Source of the DNA: Casuarina equisetifolia
Taxonomy: Eukaryota > Streptophyta > Magnoliopsida > Fagales > Casuarinaceae
Assembly: GCA_028551475.1 (NCBI GenBank)
Contig: CM052361.1
Span: 17,239,274 to 17,303,273, forward strand
Direction of reading: 5' to 3'
Length of the DNA: 64,000 nt
The translations under genes were made by a program, and so were the position numbers. The notes under the pieces were generated by a model. The model was not told the origin of the DNA. It did not search any database and saw only the letters and a program-made list of their open reading frames with translations. Of this stretch, positions 48,311-60,822 are shown piece by piece; within the stretch, counting starts at the first letter, position 1; each line of letters begins with the position of its first letter.

Positions 48311-49652
48311 GTTGCCACAAGCTACCATCAAATTACTAGAATCGATTTCCTAGACACATTCAATCTTGTTGTGTGGCTAAAAACAATAAGACTGGTATAC
48401 TCTATTACCTCAATAAGAAAGTGAAAATTTTTTCAATTTGATTTCTCAAATGGCCTTTTACATGGCTATTTAGATACTTCATTTTATATGGAATAGCCAC
48501 CTGGTTATACATATCCATCTTTTCCCATTGTTGTTTATAAACTCCAGTGAACCTTGTATGGCCTAAAACAAGCTCTTAGAGCCTAGTTTGATTGCTTTAG
48601 CTCATGCCTTCTTGAATATGGCTTCTTTTGCTCTGTCTATGACTCATCTTTCTTTGTCTTTACTCAAAGGGAAATAATCATTTGGCTACTTTTATATGTA
48701 GATGACTTGTTAATCACGTGTAATTCTAACTTTGCTGTAGCTACTGTAATTGCTCATTTATAAGGTGAATTTCCCCTCAAAGTGCTTAATCAAGTACATT
48801 TTTTTCTTGGGGATAGAGATTCTTCCATTAAACAATGGCATACTACTCTCTCAGAAGCAATTTCTCTTAGATATTCTTCACAGATCAGCAATGTTCTTTT
48901 ATAAACCTACTGCAACACTAATGGCTACCAAATTACCAACTCTTAAGAATGCATCCTCCCTTTATAATGTACCATCTCTATTTAGAAGCATTCTTGGAGC
49001 ATTACAATACCTTACCATTACCTATCTAGACATTTCTTTCTGAGTTAATAAGCTATGTCAATTGATGCACTCCTCAGTTGTCTTCAATTTTCATAACTTA
49101 AAAAGGCTTCTTAGATATCTCTATGGAACACTCTCACTAGGCCTCCATTTTCATGCTTATAGTACTTTACACCTCTTTAGCTATAGTGATTTAGATTGGG
49201 TAGGTTGTAAAGCAACCAGAAGATCAACACTTGGGCATTACTTCTTTCTTAGGAGTAATTTAATGTCATGGAGTTTTAAAAGATAGTCCACGGTATCTCG
49301 ATCTTTTGCAAAGGGAAAGTATAGAGTGTTGGCTTTAGCCACAACATAAGCCACTTGGTTATGCTCCTTACTTCATGATCTTGGCATCTCTTAACCTTAT
49401 TCTACAAACCTTTAGTGTAACAACTTGTTTGCCCTAAAGCTCACTACAAAACCCTCTTTCCACGACAAAACAAAGCACATGGAGATTGACATTCATTTTG
49501 TTTGAGAAAAAGTGGCCTTGAAACTTTTCATGACTAAATACATTCCACAACCTAGCAGCTTGCTAATATTCTAACCAAACCATTATGTAAACCAAGTTTA
49601 TCCCTTTTCGGAGCAAACTAGGTTTAGTTTCAATCCCTAGTTTGAAAAGGAT

Positions 49653-49938
49653 TGATAAAGATAGGCAATTAGCAATTCCTCCTAAAGAAGGACAAACAAT
49701 GATAACTTTGCCAGATCAGCATGCCAAGTTAACCAAACCATTCCAACTGTAACAACTGTCATTCTGTTAAGATTACTATTTAGTTACATTGTTACTTAAC
49801 AAAAAGTTCTTGTATTAAGTCACTTATACCCTTGAGTAGCTTAATATAAAAAGACTAACTCAAGTTATGTGATTATCTTCTCAATACAACAATTAGAGAG
49901 CTTCATAAGGTCATTTATTCTTTCTTCATTTTCCCATA
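49653..49938 (+). repeat. 3' LTR of the 43 kb copia element
   Basis: 286 bp, same ends as 43258-43543, followed by target duplication CTAAT (49939-49943). Confidence 0.92.
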
Positions 49939-49943
49939 CTAAT

Positions 49944-50325
49944 AATTATCCCTTTCCTATATTTCTTCTTTTCTTATCATTAACAAGCTAACAAATTTGA
50001 GGTGAAAAAACTCCATACTCTAGTTGGCATTCGCTCCAATTTAAAGGGAATCATGGAAGTCATTTTTCATCTAGTTGTAATTATAGGGAGTTTAGAGTTG
50101 TTGTTCTCATACAACCTATAGAGGGTAAGACTTGGCAATCAAAAAACAAAGGGGATGTTAATACCAGAAACAACAGGTGCTTGCCAATTATAGGTCATCT
50201 TCATCAACCACAAGGCCAAAACCTAATTGCTCGAACCTTGGCTATGATGGCTGATAAATATGGTACCATGTACATTAATAGAGGGAAAATGTATTGGTCA
50301 AATAGAGAAGTTGAAAAAAGTAGGT
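49944..50325. other. Spacer between copia and gypsy elements
   Basis: About 380 bp between the right target duplication of the copia element and the gypsy LTR. No gene or clear element recognised. Confidence 0.4.
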
Positions 50326-51146
50326 CTGAATGAAAGCAGGAAACTATAAGACTTTATGGTAGTAAGACACATGTAATTGATATGTTTTGTGTGCATCGTT
50401 ATTATAGGAGATTAAGATATGTGGGAGTAGTTATGGAGGAACTTATTATGTTGTTTTGTAATTTATTTAGTCTAGATGATGTTAAGCTAATGTAGTAAAA
50501 AAGACCTTGTATTTTGTTAATCCACAAAAGGGAAAGGGTAGGCTGTTTTTAGGTGTGTGATACCAGAAGCTTACTTCTAAGTGGTTCGAGTCTCCCTTTG
50601 AAGAGACTAAACCCATTTGCGAAACTACTTTGTAATTATGAAACTATTCTTGGTTTTTCTTTCTTCCTCACTCAAAGAATGGAAACCAATCTAAAGGGCC
50701 CAAACCTTTTTGTGAATCCTAGTCTCTATTTTCTTTCATTATCACTTAGAATGAGGGAAACCGACCATAGTCATTTTGGAAGAAAGGTTGAAAAAGTATA
50801 TGGAAATCTACTAAGAGCTACATGGATTGCCTTTTATTAGGATGTTGGATCATAATTCTACTCAAGGAAAGCTTTGGGCCTATATATTCACATCCTTATC
50901 AATATCTCCATTGTCAAAGGGGGTGATTATAGAATTAGTCAAGGAGTTATTAGCATCCGAATTGATTTGACCCAACATACTTATCTCTTATATTTCTAGT
51001 TAAAAAGCATGATGGCACCTGAAGAATGTGCACAAATGAGTTAGTAAAAGAATCATATAGAGCTACATTCTTTGTTAAAATAAATCTTTGTTTGGGTTAT
51101 CATTATATTAGAATGTACTTAAGAGAAATAGAAAAGATAGCTTTCC

Positions 51147-51529
51147 ATTGTTGGTATTCTTCTTCCTTAGAAACTAGACTCTTTAAAGCGATGGCCCTAG
51201 CCCCGGTAGTAAGGCCTCTAAGATGGATATCTTATTAAGAATCATTATAAAGGTATCTTTAATGAGAAATGGTAGAAAAAATTACCTCATGAAGGAGAAA
51301 ACTAGGGCTCAATCATGGGAACCCTTCATTGCCATATTGCAAAAGTAGAGAAAATAGGAAAATAGTACATACCCATTCCAGAACCTTCTCACCGTACAAA
51401 TACACACAATACATTTTTCAATCTTTTAGGCCTCACTACCTATCTTTTTACTAGCCTAAATATTACCACCAACCAAACCTAGTTACATATATGCTTTAAA
51501 TAAATAAGCCCACACAAAACCCATAATAT
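51147..51529 (-). repeat. 3' LTR of gypsy element B (left)
   Basis: Aligns along its length with 55709-56100, including tcttttaggcctcacta and aagcccacacaa. Confidence 0.85.
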
Positions 51530-54500
51530 TTCCTTTCCCTATAACATCATTCTTGTCCTTAAGGTTGGTTAGTTTTAAAAAATGCAAAGTTGGGAAACAT
51601 ACGTTGAATTTTTACTCATCCATCCATATGGCCTCTATTGGTGGTTTTCCCTTCCAATGGACTAGTAACTCCTTTTTCATGCCTTAGTCTTTCCTTTATA
51701 GCATGGCTTAAGGCTGTCCTCATCATCTAGCTTTTTAGACACATCATGAAAGTCTTCAAATCCCACTTTTTACATTATGTCTAACTTATTTGCAAATTGC
51801 TTTAATTTGGATGCAAGGAAGACAAGATGTATTCTTGGCCCTACAACAAGATCCAGCTTGTAAGCTACCATGCTTATCATTTGAAGAACATAATAAGCCC
51901 CATTGAACTTGGGCCTTAATTTTTTATCCCCATTGGGAGATGAGGTCCCCCACATGGAACTCCACCTCCCTCCTTAAGGGACCAAAGCTTGCTTGTATAG
52001 TGGTAGCTTGGCATACACAAGGTCCCCTACATGGAACTCCACCTCTTTTCACTTTTGATGATATAATTTCTTCATATAGTCTTGGGTAGCATGCAAGTTA
52101 CTTTTAATTTTCTTCATCACTTCATCTTTTTCCTCCACGAGTTGTTCTACTAATGCAACCATGGCTAATCCTTGCACATATGAGAGGAGGGAAGGAGGGC
52201 TTTCACATATATCACCTTATATGAGGTGTACATAGTGAAGTTGTACCAATTAGTGTTATAGTAATACTGGACCTAAGGAATCCACTTAAACTATTCTTTT
52301 GGATGTTTATCAGTGAAACACTTCAAATACCTTTCAAGTGTCTTGTTTAAAATCTCAATCTGTTCGTCAATTTAAAAGTGGCATGCATTTCCTTCACAAT
52401 AACATGTATAAGTGGTGATTCTACCAAAGATATACCTTATCATTAAATGTAATGATCCCATCTTTATAAATCCATGGACCAACCACCTTTCCCTATAGAA
52501 TTATCCTTAATCTTATCTTTAATAAGGTCTAACCATTTTGGCATAAGAAAGGATATTGTAGCACAAGTTCTACTAGAAAAACCCTTTTCCTCATTACTAA
52601 GATTAACTCCTTGTCTAGATAATCCATTAACCATTATATTATATTTACTCACCTTATACTCAACTACAAAATCATATCCCATAAGCTTTAACAATCATAT
52701 TTTTTGTGCCGAATCATTATTTTTGTTCTTGAATGAACTTGAGACTTTTTTAATAAGTTCTTATGATAAATTTACTCCCTAAAAGATAATGTCACCATTT
52801 TTGAAGTGCCATAATTTACACCAACATCTCTTTCTCATATGTAGGCATCTTTAAATGACTTCCATGTAAAGTTCTACTAAAGTAAGTGATGGGCTTTTTC
52901 TCTTAAGATTACACTACCCTAACCCCCATACCTAATGCATCACATTCCAAAATAAATGGTGTTAAAAAATTTGATAATCCAAGGATTGGTGCAAAATTCA
53001 TCACCTATTTCAATCTCTCAAAAGCTTGTTGAGCTTTCTCATCCTACATATACACATCCTTCTTTAATCAATTAGTGACTAGTTCTAATATTCACCTATA
53101 TTCCTTAATGAACCTATGGTAATACCCTATGGTCCTCAAAAAGCTTCATAAGGCTTTAACTGTTCTTAGGATAGCCATTAAGTGATGGCCTTTATCTTGC
53201 TAAGATCCATCGCAACTCCTCTTACACTTATTATATGCCTTAAAAACCTCAACTTTGTTAACCAAATTCACATTTTGATAGTTTCACATAAAGTTGATTC
53301 CTCATTAAAGTTTCCAAAACCAATTGCATATGGTGTATATGTTCCTCCCAACTCTTACTGTAAATTAAGATGTCATAAAAAAACACAAGAATCATCTTCC
53401 TTAAATACTCATGTAAAACTATATTCATTAGTGACTAGAAAGTAGACAGACCATTGGTTACTTTAAATGGCAATACCAAGAACTCATAATGTCCATAATG
53501 AGTTCAAAATGTAGTCTTTTCAATGTCCTCTTCCCTTATCTCACCTAATAGTATATTGATCTTAAGTCCAACTTAAAAAAATATTGTGCCCCATTTAACT
53601 TATCTAACAATTCATCAATTGTGGGGATATGAAATTTGTCATTCATAGCCTATTTGTTAAGCCCATAATAATCCATGCTAGGTCTCCAAAAGTGATTTGA
53701 TACCTTAACAAGTAAGACAAATGACAAAAAAGGGCTTGGACTTGATCTTATGACTCCATCTTCCAAGAGACATTTAACTAATTACTCAATCTCTTCCTTT
53801 TAGACATAGGGGTATCTCTAAGGTTTGGCAAAAATTGGCTAACCTTCTCCCTTTAGTATGATCTTTTGATCATGATTGCTCCTTGATAGCAATCCTTTTG
53901 GCTCTTGAAAAACATCCCCAAACTTTGCTATTAACTATTCCACATCCTTAAACCCTATTGCCATATTTCCCTTTATCTTCTAACCCTTACTATCAACTAA
54001 TTTTACCATAAGAAATTGCCCTTCATTGACTAATTTATTTGAGAAAATTGTATCCTTTATTAATTGTGTAGCTTTGGGCCGCCATCCTTGCAAAATTACC
54101 TAAGAACCCTTCATGGATATTTCCATATGATGCTTAGTAAAATTCAAAACCATGTCCCCTAATATGTCTAACCATTGCACCCTCAAAACTATATCCACTA
54201 CCATTAATGGCAATACGTATAAACGTAACATCATTCCTACTCCATGCAATTTCACTTTTACATCTTTACAAGCCCCAATACTTTCAATTCTTTTTCCATT
54301 GACAACCATTACCTTAAAAGTAATAGAATCATCAACCTTTAATTTGCCTTAACTCACTAACGTTTGGTTGATAAAATTATTAGTGCTATCCAAATCAATC
54401 AATATTCAAATATACTTATGAAAGAACCTTACCTAACCCTCCACCTTCATGGTTTTAGGTTTTCCTAGCCCTATATTGTATAGGGCCATAGTAAATATTC

Positions 54501-55708
54501 CTATGCCATTATCCATCTCATAAAAATCTATTACTTCCTCTGTACCCCTTTATTGTTCACAACCACTAACTTGTTACTTATTAGGATACACTACCCTTTG
54601 TAAATAAAAAGGTGTTTCTTACACTAATGGGTTAAATCATATTAGTTATTACCATGGAAATGGAGCCTTTTTTGTCACTTCTCTTCCAACTCTATTATAG
54701 TGAATTTTTGGGTAGGTAAGGTGTTATGATTAGGTGGAAAAGGTATATTCATGTGGGCTAACAACTAATTTTTGTTCAACTAAGGTTACGTTTCTCCCTT
54801 TACTCCCTAAGCTAATGGTTCGATCCTAATCTTTCTAAGCCATTAGTATGCCATTAAGTCCCCCATTTTCAAGTATTGATCTTTATAAATTAGAGCATAA
54901 TGCAAAGTTTCATTCAAAGTCATGGGACACTTGCCTTCAATGTCCCTTGAATGCCTATCTTTAAACCATTTAAGAAAGTATCAATAACCTATTGTGAAGT
55001 TAATGACCTAGCCATGGCCAGTTCATCCCAAAATTGTTCATAATACTTCTTCATTACATTTATTTGTCTAATTTAATTAACTTATAGTATGAACTATGAG
55101 AATGAGTAAAGCCATACCTGTCTAGCAATTTAGCCTTGAGCTTTTGCTATCTTAAGTTTTGTCTAACTCATTTCAAATCATCTCAAAAAGCTTGCAACCA
55201 TTTGATATTTGTCCTAGCCACATTCCATGTACAAACCTTCACTTTCCCTTAATCTAACAGCATGTGGAACTAAAAACATTTAATAGCCATAAAAATACAA
55301 GTAATTGAGTAGTCATCATTGTGGAAATGGGGAAATTTGAACCACATGCTTTGTGATGGAGTACCAGATCTAAACACCAAATCTGATCCATCATTCCCTA
55401 TTACTTGACTTAAGTCATTGCCAAATGCATGTCTTGTCCCAACAATGTTCAAAATTGAGCCTGACCCATTTCCATTTGAGTTTGTAGCATCGCCTTCTAG
55501 ACTCAACCTTATTCAATCATTTAAAGAACCTCACATCAAATTATTTGAAAAAGATGATAATCCCACCCCATTGGTAATTAGATTTTCAAACTTTAATAGT
55601 AACAAAGCCATCACATCTTGGATCTCTCTCACATCCGTTGACAATTGTGAAATTGATGACTCCACCTAAGTTACCCATCCTTCCACTGATTGACCTTCTT
55701 TGATACTA

Positions 55709-56100
55709 CTTGTTGTTAGTTAATACTTCTTCCTCAATAACTAGACTCCTTAAAAGTGGCAGGCTTAACCTTGGTAATGGGACCTTCAAGATGGATATTG
55801 CATTGGGAATCCTTACAAGGGCTTTTTTAATGAGGAATAGTGGAAGAAATTACCTTATGAAGGAGAAAAATAATGTTTGTTCATGAGCACCCTTCGTCAC
55901 CATATTGTAAATGTAGATAAGATGGGAAAATAGTGCATACCCATTCTAGGACCTTTTCACAATACAAATACATAAAAAATATGTTTTTTCAGTCTTTTAG
56001 GCCTCACTAACTATCTTTTTACTAATGTAAACACTATGATTAACCAAACCTAGTTACGCATATCCTTTAAATAAGTAAGCCCACACAAGACCCATAACAT
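55709..56100 (-). repeat. 5' LTR of gypsy element B (right)
   Basis: Partner of 51147-51529. Its inner edge meets the tRNA-Met-type primer site on the minus strand. Confidence 0.85.
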
Positions 56101-59100
56101 TTTCCAGTTGCTCCTTCAATATGTCAAGTCCTCATGAATCAAGTCATCAAGGAATATTTAAAGAAATTTATGTTGGTTTTTTTTGTTTATGATTTATTAA
56201 TATATAATAAAGGTTAGGAGAAGCACCTACTACATATGGAAAGACTATTTGTTATTTTTCAAAAGCAACATTTGTTCATTAACTAATTGTACCTTGGGGG
56301 GGTAAGAGGTTCATTATTTAAGGCATATGATAAAAGAAATAATGTGTTAGGAGACCTAGAAAAGATACAAGCTATGCTAAGTTGGCCATGACCAATTACG
56401 ATCAAGTAACTTATGGGCTTTTGAACCTAAGAGGCTATTATAGGAGATTTATTATGGAATATAGGTCTAAGGTGACTCCATTGACAAATTTTTTTTAAAA
56501 AAAAAAGAAATTTGCAATAAGGGAGGTGGGAGAGAAAACTTTCTTGAGTTAAAAGAGGCTATGATTAAAGCTCTTATGTTATACCTTCCTAGATTTAAAA
56601 AGACCTTCATTACAGAAATGGATGCCAATGATCTCAAGGTTAGGATAGTTTTAATGCAAGGAGAAGGACCTCTCTTTTCTTTATATTATTATTTATGAAT
56701 ATATGAGTTTATTAATTTAAGAATAAGAAAATGTAAAAGATTATAGACAATGCTCTAATGTTGCAACTTATCTAAGAGAAAATTAAGTTTGAAATCATGT
56801 AACTATGACATAACAAAACATTTGTCGAAAAGGGTTTAATATTCCTAAATAAATATGCTCTCCCATTACAACTTTCTTAATTCTAGCTAACAAGATTAGT
56901 ATTTCAACAATTTTATTTTGGAAATGTCTATGATTTTGTTCAAATGATACATAATAGATATATGCTAAGAACGAAAACATAAGAAATTTCACAACCAAGT
57001 CATTTTCTTTGGTTGCTTTAATCATTTATTGTGATTTAAAATTCCAATCTTTGATAATCCTATAAAGACCTTGCTATACTAGGATATTTTTCCAAATTTA
57101 TGCAATCCAAGTATATTGAAAAAACAAGTATGACATGCTTTTGGATTATAACCCATAAAAATTACAATGCAAGTCAATTGAAGGAAGCCATTAACCTATC
57201 CTTTTTTTTTTTAGCCAGACTTTGAAAGGAAAGGATGATAGTTATCATCATATGAAAAATAGTTAATGATATATATTTTTTAATCAATTTAGAAGTAGTA
57301 AACTTACTTGGGAAGAGTTTCATTGTTTGGATTGACCATAACACCTCAAGCTTCTATGAGAGCAAACATGGTTAGCAAAGGTGATTGGATTTGATTTTTT
57401 TTGTCAAATATAGAAATCTTATCAAGGCAAAAGTGAGAAGGAGATTGGGATGAATGACAATAAAGAAGAATCATAAACCACCATAGGTGAAGCTAGTCTA
57501 TGTGGGATGTCTTAATTGGTACCAAGATGGCTAGAGACAATTTGTGAAGAAGTGAGAAGTCATCCTGAGATACAAGAATAAGCTGAAAGAATATGGAAGG
57601 GAAAGCTAATAAGAAGTTGAAAATTAAAGATAAGTTTATATATTTAAAAGGGTGCATTTACCTACTAGCTAGCTGTAAATTTTTGTGAATGACACTAGTA
57701 CAAAGATGAATACTAATACTCACAAAGGGAGTCACTTTCCATATGGTTAAAGGTTTTTCTGTAGAGATGCATGGATGAAAAGGTATGGCAAATAGTGCTA
57801 AATGGTAAGGTTTTAGAGGAATAAGAGCAAAACTCTCATCCTACCATATCAATGAAGTCACTACTAATCCCAAGCAAGGTTTGGTCAGAGTTGTCCATGG
57901 ATTTCATTGATATGTTCCTATCTTCATAGCAAAAAACTATTGGTTATGAATAAATTATCAAAAGTGATGCACTTATTGCTCATAATCATCCTTATATTAT
58001 AGTGACAGTGGTGTGGGATTTTTCTGGTAAAGTTTTCAAACTTTATAAGATGCCAAAGCTTGTGGTATGTGATCAAGATCTTGTCTTTGCTAGTATCTTT
58101 TAGAAAGAGCTTTTTAATTTATAAGAAACCATTTCAAAAACGCCTTTGCATATCACCCCTAAATAAACAAGTAAAGAAAATCAACTAATAAAATTTTGGA
58201 ACTATATCTTTAATGTTTTTTAGGGTGAGATGGTTACCCTAGGTTGAATTATGTTATAACACTACCCAACATAGCTTTATAATAAAAGCCTATACACAAG
58301 TGTCTATAGAGGGCCTCCATTGAATTTATTCACTTACTTGCTAAGATTAAGCTTAGTAGAATTAGTTGAGTAAGAACTTGTCAACTAAGATAGGTTACTT
58401 AAAGAGGCATAATAAAGAATTTTAGAGGCTCAACATTGGATGAAAAGAACCATGACCATTGCAAGAAGAAGATGAGGCTCAAGGTAGATGATGTTCTTTA
58501 TGTTAGGCTTTAGATGTACAAAAGCTTATCAATGCTAGTTGAGAGGAATTTAAAACTTCTTCCTTAATATTATGAACCCTATAAGGTTGTGCAAAAGATT
58601 GAACTTTAGCTTACTAATTTCAATTGCTGCAAGGAGCCAAAGTCAATTTGGTATTCATATATCATGTCTTAAAAAGCGCATTAACCCTTTGGTGAAGGTG
58701 CAATCTAACTTGCCTAAAGTCATAAAGGAAGAATGAGCCATAGAAAGGCAGCCTTAAGGAATTCTAGACAAAAGGACAAGGAGAAATGAAAAGGAGGTAT
58801 TCATGCATTAGAGGGGACCAACTCTCGAAGAAGCAACATGGGAAAAGGTAAAATACCTAAACTTATGGCATCTTGAGATGGACCTTGAAGGTAAGATCTT
58901 AAGGTGAGTACAAAGCATTGTAATGAAAGGAAATGTACTAGCTAAATAAAGGAAGTTGGGGGGAGCAATGCTAAACAAAAGTAGGAAAATACAAGAGTTT
59001 GTGGCAGTATAACACCTATAATTGATGTGCTTTGTATGTGTTGTTATTGTAAAGGGGTTAAGATATGTATAACTAGTTCTATAAGAACTTATTTTGTTAT

Positions 59101-59314
59101 CTATTCAGTCTATATTAAACTAGATGATGTTAGGTTAATGTAGCAAAAAAAAACCTATAGTAAAATTCAGTGGGGAACATCTAAGGGTGGATGTCTTTGA
59201 TAGATTTATCAATATTGAGTAGGGTTTACGCTTACTAGTGGTGGTGGGATTTAGATTTGCTTATAAAATCACAATCCATCTCTAATCAGAGGAGGATTTT
59301 GCAATGGCCTGGTC

Positions 59315-59581
59315 ATGAGATGGGCACATTTTCAAACATTCTTGTTTTCTATTGTTGGGATTAGACGAAAGACGACCAAGGGATTCAACAATTATAGTGA
59401 TGTGGGTGTGTTTACTAGGCTGCTAGCAAAATACCACAATCCGAGAGCATTAAGGAAGATTTCCAACCAACTTGGGAGATTTCTGAAATCTAATTTGTGC
59501 ACCCAAAAATACAAACATTTGGCATACACTCGTGTTTGCATTGAGTTAGATTTAGAGAAAACTTTTCCAACAAAATTCTAG
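59315..59581 (+). mobile_element. LINE ORF1 (gag-like) remnant
   Basis: An 88-codon open stretch. Its second half, from LAKYHNPRALRKISNQLGRF to TRVCIELDLEKTFPTKF, matches the end of the DUF4283 region of plant L1-type ORF1 proteins (the I-G-x-LLK … R-ARVCVE-DL-KPLP pattern), which precedes the CCHC knuckle. No knuckle or ORF2 follows, so it is an isolated fragment. Confidence 0.75.
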
Positions 59582-59757
59582 GTAACGCCAAGATCAAAGA
59601 AACCATTTCTTCAACCAATTCATTACAAGACATAGCTAAGCCATTGCTCCCACTGTTATCTCTAGGGTCATGATTGGATAGGGTGTTGAAAGTTGCAAGG
59701 TTGTGGGACACATGTTTGACGAAATGCTCTAAAGGGGATGCAAGGAGAGGGCACATG

Positions 59758-59955
59758 CGAGCAGCCCAAGTGCCTTGCGTGTGAGTAGCACAAGTGCCTC
59801 ACATGTGAGTAGGATAACGCTTGACAAGCAAGTAGGCCAAGCGCCTGACAAGGAAGTAGGCCAAGTGCATTGCATGCAAGTAGGCTAAATGCATTCAAAC
59901 GAGTAGGTTAAGCGCATTATGTGTAAGCAGGCCAAGTACAATGAACACATGCCTC
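59758..59955. repeat. 24-bp minisatellite, about 8 units
   Basis: Units of the type gtaggccaagcgcctgac repeat at about 24 bp with drift at both ends. The 24-bp period leaves an eight-residue repeat open on the minus strand. Confidence 0.88.
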
Positions 59956-60822
59956 TAAAGCATAACATAGATGCAATGATAATGCAAGACATGCAACATG
60001 AAAGTAAGGTGGCAATTCCATTAAGATCAAATGTTGAAATTAGTTAGGCAATGACTAGCAAAAATGCAACATAAAATGAAATAGAACTACAATAAGAAAT
60101 GGGTAGAGATAAATTTTAAGGTAAGAGACTTTGTTTATTTATAACTTTAACAATATGGGGATTGTTTATGGCTTTAAGAAGGAACATAAAATTATTTCTA
60201 TGCTATTATAGGCCTTTCAATATTCTTTAGTGAGTTGGTGTCATTACTTACAGACATAAGTCATCAAATTCATCTCACTTACACCCTATATTTCATATTT
60301 CATTTTTAAAGAAATGTGTGGGAAAGTCAATCTTAGTGCAGCCTTCCTTATTGTAATTTCTAAAAGATAATAATGGTTTAGTTGTTAATCTCGAGGTATA
60401 CTTAATAGGCTAGTGAGAAAATAAAATAAAAAAGCTATTAGTGCAATGGTAAGGTGATTTGGATTAAGCTCATTGAGGAATAGAACAACACGTCTATCTA
60501 CGGCTTAAACCTTAGTGTTAAGGCCTTCATGCACCAAATCTGCAGGGGGTTTCAAATAGGAACATCTTCGGTGGGTGATTGTACAAGATCAAAGTTCATA
60601 TGGGGGAAATTATAGGCTCAATTTAGAACCTTAACTATAAAATTGCAATATCTAGAATGTTTTCCCCCCTCATATGGTGTAACAAGTTACAAAAGCTTCC
60701 TACACCTAATTGGTTCAAGTCAAGTCCATTAACTAAATAGAATTGCCCCTAAGCCTACTTACCATAATTAATCTACCTAGTACAACCCAAAGAAAATTTA
60801 TATTACAACTCATAAATACATA

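Larger units (their letters stand above)
43258..49938 (+). mobile_element. Ty1/copia element with paired 286-bp LTRs and perfect target duplication
   Basis: Plus-strand copia fossil. LTRs are 43258-43543 and 49653-49938, both exactly 286 bp, starting TG and ending ATA. The 5-bp duplication CTAAT flanks it (43253-43257, 49939-49943). A primer site (tggtatcaaac) follows the 5' LTR and a purine tract (tttgaaaagga) precedes the 3' LTR. Parts in order: gag (around 43580-44100), integrase remnants (around 45060-45560), Ser/Thr/Pro-rich linker (around 45950-46460), reverse transcriptase (pieces around 46560-46640 and 48310-49040) and RNase H (around 49150-49500). I count 39 differences between the LTRs (about 14 percent, mostly transitions), so it is several million years old or more. 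It is broken at many points and holds a separate insertion at about 46640-48310. Confidence 0.93.
51147..56100 (-). mobile_element. Ty3/gypsy chromovirus-like element B nested in element A
   Basis: Minus-strand gypsy fossil with LTRs at about 51147-51529 and 55709-56100. In element orientation the LTR begins ATGTTATGGG. A TTTCC duplication lies on both sides (51142-51146 and 56101-56105). A primer site (tagtatcaaag) adjoins the 5' LTR and a purine tract (agggaaagg) the 3' LTR. Parts on the minus strand: gag (about 54600-55700), aspartic protease with VLRVQWLDILG (54100-54309), reverse transcriptase (about 52800-53700), RNase H (about 52464-52790), integrase C-terminal part (about 51770-52400) and a chromodomain-like segment (about 51600-51690). 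Broken at many points. It must be younger than element A. Confidence 0.9.
50326..59245 (+). mobile_element. Ty3/gypsy element A, interrupted by gypsy element B
   Basis: A plus-strand gypsy fossil. LTR-like ends at about 50326-50585 and 58969-59245 share tgatatg/tgatgtg and tagatgatgtta blocks, and a purine tract (gttggggggagc) precedes the right one. Parts: reverse transcriptase (before 51141 and after 56105), RNase H (about 56530-56690), integrase core (about 57840-58170) and the C-terminal region ending near 58910. The element is shortened and broken at many points. The insertion at 51147-56100 lies inside its reverse transcriptase region. Outer LTR edges are approximate. Confidence 0.85.

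Noticed and set aside
50545-50600. tRNA-like B box (ggttcgagtctcc)
   Set aside because: No cloverleaf can be drawn and no convincing A box lies upstream. It sits in or next to a gypsy LTR.
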